Part shown: positions 45,765 to 56,125 of the stretch, piece after piece | Layout of the letters: each line of letters begins with the position of its first letter | Numbering within the stretch: the first letter of the stretch is position 1 | Assembly: GCA_003550325.1 (NCBI GenBank) | Contig: QKWP01000777.1 | Coordinates: 127,043 to 191,042, forward strand | DNA from: Gigaspora rosea | Taxonomy: Eukaryota > Glomeromycota > Glomeromycetes > Diversisporales > Gigasporaceae | Reading direction: 5' to 3' | Length of the DNA: 64,000 nt | The notes under the pieces: model-generated | Databases searched by the model: none | Told to the model about the DNA's origin: nothing | The model's input: only the letters and a program-made list of their open reading frames with translations | Position numbers and translations under genes: made by a program

Positions 45765-47220
45765 GGTGCTAACAAGTTTACCTAGTGAAATAAGTTAGAA
45801 TTAATTAGTAAAATTTTATGAATCATAAGATTTTATAGAATTTTATTAATAAAATTTTATAAAATCTTATAATTCACAAATTTTTATTAATTAATTCTAA
45901 CAAAATGCACTAAGTAAACTTGTTCAGCACCTAAAAATACATTAAATCGGCAGGGTTGTTTTTATTTTACTTGAAATTTGGAGAAAAGATGCATAATTTT
46001 GGATTTTTGATCAAAAAAGTCAAATTTAAGCATCTTTTCTCCAAATTTCAAGTAAAATAAAAACAACCCTGCCGATTTAATGTATTTTTAGGTGCTGAAC
46101 AAGTTTACTTAGTGCATTAAGTTAGAATTAATTAGTAAAATTTTGTGAATCATAAGATTTTATAGAATTTTATTAATAAAATTCTATAAAATCTTATGAT
46201 TCACAAAATTTTACTAATTAATTCTAACAAAATGCACTAAGTAAACTTGTTCAGCACCTAAAAATACATTAAATCGGCAGGGTTGTTTTTATTTTACTTG
46301 AAATTTGGAGAAAAGATGCATAATTTTGGATTTTTGATCAAAAAAGTCAAATTTAAGCATCTTTTCTCCAAATTTCAAGTAAAATAAAAACAACCCTGCC
46401 GATTTAATGTATTTTTAGGTGCTGAACAAGTTTACTTAGTGCATTAAGTTAGAATTAATTAGTAAAATTTTGTGAATCATAAGATTTTATAGAATTTTAT
46501 TAATAAAATTCTATAAAATCTTATGATTCATAAAATTTTACTAATTAATTCTAACTTATTTCACTAGGTAAACTTGTTCAGAGCCTAAAAATACATTAAA
46601 TCGGCAATGTTGTTTTTATTTTACTTGAAATTTGGAGAAAAGATGCTTAAATTTGACTTTTTTGATCAAAAATCCAAAATTATGCATCTATTCTCCAAAT
46701 TTCAAGTAAAATAAAAATAACCCTGCCGATTTGATGTATTTTTAGGTGCTGTACATGTTTACTTAGTGCATAAAGTTAGAATTAATTATTAAAAATTTGT
46801 GTATTATAAGATTTTATAAAATTTTATTAATAAAATTCTATAAAGTCTTATGATACACAAACTTTTACTAATTAATTCTAACTATATACACTAATTAAAC
46901 TTATTTAGAACCTAAAAATACATTAAATCGGAGTCTTGTTTTTATTTTACTTGAAATTTGGAGAAAATATGCTTAAATTTGACTTTTTTAATCAAAAATC
47001 CAAAATTATGCATCTATTCTCCAAATTTCAAGTAAAATAAAAATAACTCTGCTGATATGATGCATTTTTAGGTGCCGAATATGTTTACTTAGTGCATAAA
47101 ATTAGAATTAATTAATAAAAATTTGTGTATTATAAGATTTTATAACATTTTATTAATAAAATTCTATAAAATCTTATGATTCATAAAATTTTACTAATTA
47201 ATTCTAACTAACTTATATAA
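45765..47220. repeat. Tandem array of alternating hairpins, 327-bp period, 4.5 units
   Basis: Units begin with ggtgctgaacaagttt-like sequence at 45765, 46091, 46418, 46745 and 47071. Each unit consists of two perfect or near-perfect hairpins: A (about 168 bp, from ggtgctgaacaagtttactt to its complement, centre 'ttattaataa') and B (about 150 bp, from ttaaatcggcagggttg to its complement, centre 'ttgatcaa'). The array therefore reads almost the same on both strands. Units 2 and 3 are nearly identical; the last two are more diverged. The loop region of hairpin B is in one orientation in the first two units and inverted in the next two. No coding potential and no terminal duplication recognised. 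Confidence 0.85.
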
Positions 47221-48815
47221 TGTTCCAAGGTTTAGCATGACTGTATCATGCAACTACTCTAATTTTGGTGATCTTTCTGTATGGGTTCATTTTAGTAATA
47301 TGAAAAATGAAATTTGAATCTAAAAGTTATATATATATATGTGTTGTTTAACTCCCCCCCATAATTTGCTCAATCTAGAGGGGGGGTTATGTTAAACATA
47401 GATTTAAATTGGAGCGGCCTTATTTGGTTTAATCGATTAAATCTACAAGTGCTTCTTTATATTTGACTTACCTTTTTTTTTTAAAAGAAAAAAAAATAGA
47501 ATTCAAAGTAAAAAGGCTAATGGTTAGTTCGAATAAATTTACTTATTCTTTTTATATTTACCAATATTCTATTTAATTAATTTCTGCTATCAACTTAGAC
47601 GAGAGATCTAATTCTTCTATATCCTCAGACTTTTTCTTCTGACTTTCCATATCGTTTTCATCATCATTAATATCTTCCTTGGTAAGTTTATCTTCACCTT
47701 TTTCGATTTATTCGGGTTAAAAAGTTTCGAACATTTTTAAAAATTCCTTTTTTATAAAACTCTTCACAATGGGTACATTTTCCACGATAACAATCAATCA
47801 TCACGAAATTTTATATATAGATATTAATCGATATATAACAGTTAACTGGTTTATATCGATTAAAAAATAACGATATATATCGATTAACTGGTTAAAAATC
47901 AATATATATCTATAATCGATATATATCATTTTATATTATACAAGTGTTCAGATTCTTCATTGCACATGAATGCATGAATGCGTGCATGCATATGGTCTTA
48001 AGCAAATTTATACTAATATGCTCATACAAAATTAGTTAAAATCCAAATATTATAAAATCTTTCTAATATTTGATTCAGTGGTTTTTTTAAAATCAGCATA
48101 GCATGGGCGAGCTATTCGGTCTGCAAGATTTCATTAAAATAAATTGAATCAATAAAAATTGCTCAAGTATTGGTTCATTTATTTTTGATATATAATCGAA
48201 ATTGAACGTTAATGTCTACAATAACAAAAAATTAAAAATTAGTACGATAAAAACATTGAAAAATATATCATGCATGAAAGCTTATACTTATATTAAAGTA
48301 TCTAGTCCGCTTGTCAATTATTTAAGGAAACAAATATATAAAGATAAAAAATTGTTCGTAAAAATTGTATAGCTACCAGATTCGTATAGTGTGGATTTTA
48401 TCAAATCGTACCATACTGTTCTGCAAATATATATTTGCAGATTAGTATAGTACGATTTTTAAATTTATGTACCATACTATTTTGAAGGTATTTCGTAGTA
48501 GTGTTTTAAGCCACATGGCTTTGATCGGCTGGCTGAGCTAGTGGTCGTACCCTAGGATACAATAACCAGTTAACCATTAGGCTATCCGGATATCCGAATT
48601 ATAAACTTGATAAAAAGATAAATTATTGAGGTATCCGGTTAACTTAAGATATGATAGGATAATATATGGTAAAATACAATTATAATAAATATTTTAATTT
48701 GCGTATTATTTGTATACTAGCATCACCCGGTGTAAAGCTTGTCTACATTATAAATCTAATGTATTTTAAATAAGAACACAATTTTAATATTTCGTTTATC
48801 ATATTTATTTAATAG
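47221..48815. other. Mixed spacer with a possible coding remnant
   Basis: On the minus strand 47578-47720 reads as a Glu/Asp/Lys-rich open stretch ending EELDLSSKLIAEIN and a stop, and just upstream CYRGKCTHCEEFY in another frame resembles a Cys-rich finger. This could be a broken transposase or host gene, but too little remains. 47800-47930 is rich in 'tatcgat' repeats. 48535-48660 carries 'gtatccggttaac' motifs like the hAT MITE at 52479. Confidence 0.3.
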
Positions 48816-49507
48816 GTCGATATAAATCAGTTACACTTTACGAAGCTCATTTTTTCCGTAATCACCAATCTCAGCAAAGTAAAAGTATTTATACTACTAT
48901 CAAAACTTCCCATAATGAATATGAAACTGACAGCCGGTATTATGTGTTAATCCATTGTATATTTTTTGTTTTGCCAAAATTAAGGGTTTTTTTCTGGTCA
49001 TTCAATAATAACCGGACTGAACTTGCCATTGAGAAAAATATTATCTTTAACTTTTAGGGTGTTGGTGGGGTCTCTCGACAAGAACAAAAAATATTATCCG
49101 CATACACTTAATGGCTCGGCTCTGGTAGCGAAGTTTCCTTTTATCATTGAATACGGAAAAGAAGGAACTTGGTGTTAAACTGATCCGGTTTTAAACTTAT
49201 ACTGCTTTTAGTTTTTTTGTAAGTATTATAATAACAATTATTATATTATATATATGAATACATACTTGTATAGTAAGCATGTATTTTATTTTTCTATTAC
49301 ATACTTTACACAGTACGGAATACAATAAGAAAAGCGCAAGTTGAATGCTGCATGATAAAAGGATTATTCTATACTATTATTGTTCCAAGTCATTTCAGAA
49401 TTTACTTTAATTCTGAATTGAAACGTGTTCTTTCTCGATTTTCTCGATCGTCAATTCATAATGCAGATCATGAGCCACAGAATAATTACTTATTAGATTC
49501 GGGTTAG
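48816..49507 (+). pseudogene. Fragments of a multi-exon membrane-protein gene, possibly receptor-like
   Basis: Three open stretches with protein-like composition lie in order on the plus strand. 48818-49060 contains SVTLYEAHFFRNHQSQQSKS followed by a hydrophobic run (VLIHCIFFVLPKLRVFFW). 49061-49175 follows a good acceptor (cttttag) and reads LVGSLDKNKKYY ... VAKFPFIIEYGKEGTWC. 49334-49507 reads GLFYTIIVPSHFRIYFNSEL ... NNYLLDSG and a stop. The YGKEGTWC phrase resembles the second extracellular loop of cAMP-receptor-like GPCRs, and the last piece a receptor C-tail. Several expected transmembrane segments are missing between the last two pieces, so it is probably a remnant. The identification is tentative. 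Confidence 0.3.
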
Positions 49508-51225
49508 ACAAGAAGATTCCTGCTGTTGCCGAAAAACAAATGCAGATGTGTTATACGCGGGAACGAAAAAATTTAATTACATTGTTAAAAGATACATGAA
49601 TATTGGAATGTATTCTTTTAATATATGAAAGTTAGCATTAATATTTAGTGATTCATTTTTATTCGCGTTTATTTATTTATTTATTTTTTTACATTATTAT
49701 TATTGTTATTTTTTCGCTTTTTTTTATTATTAATTGGTAAATAGATAGTGGTTCTAAAATGACAAATGACATTTCATGATTCACGAATAACACAAAAATT
49801 AACAAAAATTCAGAATAATGTGAACATTATAATAATAAGGAGTTTCAGATTAAAATTTGTAAATCTTATTTTGATAAAACAAGAAGACATCAAATAAGAG
49901 ATATACAAATCAAATCTTATTATTAAAAAATAAATTATTATAAATTATTTTATTGTTAATCGATACTGCTTCTAATATTGGTTTTATTATTAGGCCATGC
50001 AAATAAAATTAATTGGCTCTCGTAACATTTTAAAACCCGACCAAGTGCACCCGGCACCCGGATGTTATTGTTAAAATCTAAAAAATGGTATATAAAATTT
50101 TTAAATACTTAAACTCTTTATATAAAAATACAAGTGTTTGTAGGGGCGCTGGCGGCGCCCTTTAAGGAACACATTTTTAAAACAATAGAAGGCTTCCGAA
50201 AAAAATTAGGATTATAGTGATCTCGTTAATTGCTATAAACAAATAGGATGACTGCGCAATGCAGTCGCACTAAAACCAGAAACGTTATACGTATAAGTGC
50301 ATTTTAAAATTAAAATTTTCTGACGTAGAATATATTATTTACACTATTCTGTTTTCTTTTTAATGATTAATGTAGGTTACATAAGTACTACTTACATGCC
50401 AAATATACTCTATTAAGATGAGTGCAATATCTGTTACAAAGAAAAAGAAAAAATAAATCCGTAACTGGAATAATAGGCATCTGGTTTTGAATCTAATGCG
50501 CTCGCAACCTGAGCCCTTCATGGTCCTGGTTAGCACATTAAACTCAAGGATGTATTTTTTAATTGTCATCTAAAAACGATCACCCTGTGATTCTTTGCAT
50601 TTTTCACCTGCCAAGTAAAAACCGTTATTGGTTGTTATGCATCCATTAACTATATAATATAATTAATATTGTAACAAATTAATTCTTGAAGGGGTTAAAA
50701 ACTCATTATTATCGTGGACTAAATTATATTGTTGATTCTTTTGAAATTAAAACAAAACAATCGACACATAATAATAATTAACATAGTAACAAAACAATCG
50801 ACACATAATAATAATACTAATAAAAAAGTAAACCAAATTTAAAAATGAAATAAAGATATAAAAGCAATTAAAATATACTCGCCTAAATAAAAATGCTAGC
50901 TAAATTTTCAGAATGCATTTCAAATGTTCATATATATCTTAATAATTTTTGCATTTACTATGTAGAAATATCTGCGTTTGTTTTTCGGTAACGACAGGAA
51001 TCTGGCTAGGTGTTTTGTCTAACCCAAATCTAATAAGATAATTGTCACAATTTTTTTTTTAAAAAAAAAACATAAATTCACCTTTTTTAGATTTTTAATA
51101 ACCAAAATAACGAACTTGCATCTCCAAGTTACTTCTATTTTGCTTAGGTATGTGCAGTTATTCTATTGTGCTAATACAAAAAGCCTTAATAGTATCAGCT
51201 TGAATTTTGAATTACACTAAAATCA
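49508..51225. other. AT-rich spacer, nothing recognised
   Basis: No ORF with coding character. The fragment 'caaaacaatcgacacataataataat' (shortened) occurs twice around 50753-50815. Poly-A/T runs elsewhere. Confidence 0.45.
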
Positions 51226-51280
51226 GAATTTTTAATACATTTAGATATTTATAGCAAATTTCACGAATCATGAAATCATA

Positions 51281-51424
51281 TCCTTGCGAATTAATAAAGT
51301 GTTGAATAAAAAAATATGAAATAAAGGATGATAAAGATCGATTCAAATATAAATCCTTGCGAATTAATAAAGTGTTGAATAAAAAAATATGAAATAAAGA
51401 ATGATAAAGATCGATTCGAATATA
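51281..51424. repeat. 73-bp tandem duplication
   Basis: tccttgcgaattaataaagt opens both copies (51281 and 51354). They differ at about three positions, so the duplication is recent and specific to the first of the three large repeat copies. Confidence 0.85.
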
Positions 51425-52478
51425 ATAAAAAAAATAAATAAATAAATAAAACAAAAAAAAAACATGATCAGTAAATTATCTTTATATATCAATGAAAAGA
51501 TCAATATAAATATCTTACTGTTATTGATAAAATTTGCGATTTTTATTATTATTATTATTAATAAAATATATAATAGTTATTATTAATAAATTACATAATA
51601 ATCATTATTATCAGTAGTTTATTATATCGTTGCCTTGAGTCATTTTACAATCAGTGAAATTCAAGTAATAACATATCAACTCAAAATCGAAGTAAACTCA
51701 AAAAATGATATGAATATTCTCACCTTATTTTGTTTTACCTTTAATATTACAGCTATCTCAAAATATTACGAATATCAAGTCCAGTATGCAACATATTACC
51801 ATTAATATATGCCCAAACAGATGTAGAATTTTGATAGCACTGTTCTAACCATATATTCCATACAAGCATAACTACGTTCCTGGTATTCTACAAATCATAC
51901 TTACTATTTAGTGCCTGTAGTATATAGTACATTTAGATATTTGTTATAGCGAATTTCACGAATCACGAAGTTATATCTTTGCAATTAATAAAGTGTTGTA
52001 GAAAAAGATATAAAATACAGGACGATAAAGATCAATTTGAATATAAAAAAAAAAAAGCATAATCAGTAAATTTATCTTTATATATCAATGAAAAGATTAA
52101 TATAAATATCTTACCGTTATTGATAAAATTTGTAATTTTTATTATTGTTATTTTTAACAAATTATATAATAGTTATTATTTAGTAGTCTATTATATTATT
52201 GTCATGAGTCATTTCATGATCGGTGAAATTCAAGAAATAACATGTCAACTTAAAAATTGACATAAATTCAAAAAATGATCGGAATATCCTTATCTGATTT
52301 CGTTTTATCTTTGATATTATGGTTATTTCAAAGTATCACGAATATTAAATCCAGTATGCAGTATGTTAGCCATTAACATATGCCCAATCAGATTTAGAAT
52401 TTTGCTGGCACTGTTCTAACTATACACTTTATGCAAGCATAACTACGTTCCACCTGTAATACGTAGTATATCTAGATA

Positions 52479-53392
52479 TAGGGTTCCAACCTCTGACCCG
52501 GAAAACCATGTACCCAATTACCCGACCCGAAAAATTTACCAACCGGGTCATGTTTTTGACAAACCGATTTAAAAATGATATATGGGTCACCTATTAATAA
52601 ACAGGTCACCCGTTGACAAACAGGTCACCCGTTTATTAATGGATATATTTAATATAGTACCGAATTAGGACATCGAATTCTAGAATAATTTATGTGAGGG
52701 CTCTTGAATCTGATTGGCTCTCACGTGCTTTCCTACGATTTTGTAATTTTTACCCCTTAAACACGCCCTACATTATATTAATGTTTAACAGCATTTAAAA
52801 ATTCAAGCGATTCACATAACCAAATTTTAAATATTGGATAACAATTTTAAAGTTATTTATGTTGGTGTAATTAAAAAAATTGAAAATAGCCTAGCTTTTA
52901 TTATAGAAATGAAGCATACTAGTCTAGACAAAAATCTGGTGAAAAAAATTTTTATTATGCCGTAATAAAATTTTAACATACAAATAGTAGTTTATGACGC
53001 CATTCATGAATACATTCATGAATAGAGTGTTTTAAAAGCACATTAGCCTTCGAAATTATCAAAATCGTTAAAAGAAGTAATTTATTGCATTCTACGTGGT
53101 AAATATAAAAATTCAAATTTTTTAATTTGCAGAGGTTTTTTTATTTAAATTTATAAAGCATTTTAATATGAAATTTTATAATTTTTATTTATGCAAATGA
53201 ACATTTAAGATATGTTGATCTAAGCAAGGTCTCACCTTAACATTTAAAAAAAAAAAAAAGATATATTGTTCTAGTTAATCGGGGTATCCGGTTATCCGGC
53301 TATCCGATTATAACCAGGTGACCCGCTTTAATCAGGTAACCGGGTTTTAGACTCGGGTAACCAGTTGAAAAAATGGTTGGCCCGGAACCCTA
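52479..53392. mobile_element. hAT MITE (914 bp) with 8-bp target-site duplication
   Basis: Left end tagggttccaacctctgacc; right end, inverted, tagggttccgggccaacc. Perfect duplication tctagata at 52471-52478 and 53393-53400. Subterminal zones carry many 'acccg', 'gtcaccc' and 'gggtaacc' motifs. At 53226-53262 it contains 'aaggtctcaccttaacattt' plus a poly-A run, matching the 3' tail of the retroposon at 24944, probably an older retroposon end trapped inside. Confidence 0.92.
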
Positions 53393-53869
53393 TCTAGATA
53401 TTTATTATCGTGAATTTCACGAATCACGAAGTCATATCTTTGTGAATTAATAAAGCGTTGTTATTATTATAAATTATATAATAGTTATTATTATCAGTAG
53501 TTTATTATATTGTTGTCCTGAGTCATTTCATGATTAGTGAAATTCAAGAAATAAAATCAACGAAACTCAAAAAATGATGTGGAACATTCTCACCTGATTT
53601 TGTTTTATTTTTGATATTACAGCTATCTCAAAGTATTACAAATATTAAGTCCAGTATGCAGCATGTTACATTAGCGTAGCCCATTAACATATGCCCAATA
53701 AGATGCAGAATTTTGCTAGCACTGTTCTAACTATACACTCTATGCAAGAATAACTACGTTCCAGGTATTCTACAAAACATATTTAGTATTTAGTGCATAT
53801 AGTATGCAGTTAAAAATTGTTAGTTTGCATAAAAATTACCATAAGTTCTAGAAATTGTTGTGCCATATA

Positions 53870-54251
53870 TAGAGGTCTGACTTGGTCAAAAAATAAGTAT
53901 TCGAATATTTATTTGTTCAATATTTTTTTATTCGAATATTGTTCAAAAATTTTAAAAATATTCAATAAATATTCACTAAATATTCATTGAATATTAAATA
54001 TATTTCAATTTTAAAAAATTATATAATATCTCACTTAAATTAGCCAAAAAAAGTGCAAATAAATTATTAAAAAATAAAATTATAAAATTATATATATATA
54101 TATTATATATATTCAATGAATATTCAATGAATATATGCAGTGAAATTTTAAATACAATATTCGAATATTCATTTAGTAAAAAATTATATATTCGAATATT
54201 TGAATATTCAGTAAATACTCAGTGAATATTATTTATCGAGTCAGACCTCTA
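53870..54251. mobile_element. hAT-type MITE with 8-bp target-site duplication
   Basis: Ends tagaggtctgacttgg and, mirrored, gagtcagacctcta. Perfect duplication gccatata at 53862-53869 and 54252-54259. The interior is a dense field of 'attcgaatatt' and 'gaatattca' repeats. Non-coding. Confidence 0.9.
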
Positions 54252-54259
54252 GCCATATA

Positions 54260-55170
54260 GTATGTGAATAGGGTTGGTTTGTTGTGTTAGTTGTATCGAA
54301 GTTTAATAATTTCCATTATGAATTATTATAAAAAAAAAAGAAAAATTGTAATACGAAAAAATTTTCACTACAAAACTTATTCATTATAATGGTGACAACA
54401 AAACTGTATCTGTAGTATAATAATTATCATAATTTCTATTGCGAATTACTACAATTGAGTTTAAATAATATTATTGTAATTTCTATCGTGAAATTACTCT
54501 CACAGAATTTGCTCAGATATCCTAATAATCATAATAAGTGGTTACGGTTAAATTTGTTTTCATTGAGAATCATTAAGGTTTCAGTCTTGCATTATTATAA
54601 AAATTCTGTTACAAACCTTAAATATTCTGCTAATATACAGTAAAAGTTTTTGTACAAAACTTGCTAATAATCTAATAATCAATTAGGGTTGAGTTAGTTC
54701 GCGTTAGGATCATTACAGTTTCTATAATAAGTTTGCTATTACAAACCTTATTATTTTGGCGATACACAGGTTGTGACTCACTATATCTCAGTTTGTCTAA
54801 TATCATCTAAAATATAAAAAGTCAATTTTTTTAAAAATTTTTTAAAAATCAAATCGATGACAACTAAGAGTAAATAAGATTTTTATCTTTGATTCAATTT
54901 CACACATCGATTATTAATCCATAGTATAGATCGATTATAGTTATGTTGTGATAACATCAAAGATTACCTAATCGGGTTTAGGGTTAGATCGAGGATAAAG
55001 AAGGCAGCTTTTATTTAGCCAAATCTGACTTTTACTTAGTGAAACAAGACCAGTTCCGGTAGCCATTTTTTTATTTCTCATGTTTTTGTCTTCGTCATAT
55101 AGATTTGGTCTCATACTGATGAGAATTTATATATAAATCGAATTTAGTTCATACATAAAATTAATTTTAA
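54260..55170. other. AT-rich spacer with weak direct repeats
   Basis: Motifs such as 'attacaaacctta', 'aatttctat.gcgaatta' and 'aaaacttgctaataatc' recur several times between 54300 and 54770, suggesting an old tandem repeat of roughly 110-130 bp. No ORF of coding character. Confidence 0.4.
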
Positions 55171-55174
55171 ATAA

Positions 55175-55865
55175 TTACCGGCTTTGACAATCATGTGTTC
55201 CGGTAAATAATTTATAGATGACCTAGATCTATATACCATTTTCATCATCTACTATGCTTGTTAAATTTGGAGTAGCATTTTCAGAAACTGAACGGAGTTA
55301 ATAATGTTAACGCCAATAACGTGTATTAAATATTAAATTTCCTATGACATGCGATTGTGACCTTTTATGCCATCTAATATTCACGTGTGCAAAATAATTG
55401 GTAAAAATATACTGAACACTCGTGACGAGATTATAATTTTTTATTAAAAAAAAAAAGATATATAAATAACAGCTGTATAAATTGATTACGATTTATTACT
55501 ACATGCAAATGATCGAAACGTAGCAATAATTACAGACTTAGACAATCATACAAATAATCACTTGGATCATGCTTTTGAATTTTTACTAATTTTAGAACCA
55601 CCATAGCATAAAATTTGATCATAGTTGTCAAATTTGGTTAGCATTTCCAAAAACTGAATAGAGCATATATTAACGCTAATGTTCTTGATTATATATGCAC
55701 ATACGTATTCACATTGTATAATCTTTGACCATTTATACAATCTCATTTTCACACATACCAAATGATTGGTAAAAATGTAGGAGACACTCGTGACGGGAGT
55801 ATCGTTTTATAATAATAGGAATCGTTATATATTTATAAATCGATTATAATCATAATTATTTGAAA
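55175..55865. repeat. Two-copy direct repeat, period about 365 bp
   Basis: Matched landmarks in order: 'gacaatcat' (55188/55546), 'ttgttaaatttgg/ttgtcaaatttgg' (55257/55626), 'aaactgaa' (55283/55651), 'tattcac' and 'actcgtgacg' (55421/55787). The copies are clearly diverged. Non-coding; origin unknown. Confidence 0.7.
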
Positions 55866-56125
55866 CGATATATAATGATTAACAGATCTTTAACGATTAC
55901 ATAATAAAAAAAAAACAAAGTTCAAAATTTTTTAAGCCCATTTGGTTCATAAGCTACCAAGAATATATTCCATAAAATATGCAAAAAAACTTAAAAAACA
56001 AAAAAAAAGATCTATTTTTGAACAATTTTTACCTCTCTCTCCCTTTTATCCCTCTCTCTTTTTCACCTCTCTCTTTTTTTTCTTTTTTTTTTCTTTTTTT
56101 TCTCTTTTTTTTTTCTTTTTAATAT

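Larger units (their letters stand above)
51226..53812. repeat. Three direct copies of a 0.4-0.7 kb repeat, the last separated by a hAT MITE
   Basis: Copies begin 'atttagatatt..t...gaatttcacgaatca' at about 51238, 51940 and 53393 and end 'cataactacgttcc' near 51880, 52450 and 53762. Shared landmarks: 'attaataaagtgttg', 'atgagtcatttcat', 'agtccagtatgca' and 'catatgcccaa'. They differ by internal deletions. No coding signal. Head-to-tail arrangement points to duplication rather than independent insertion. Confidence 0.75.

Noticed and set aside
45765-47220. CRISPR-like array
   Set aside because: The repeats are 327 bp, contiguous, without unique spacers, and the genome is eukaryotic.
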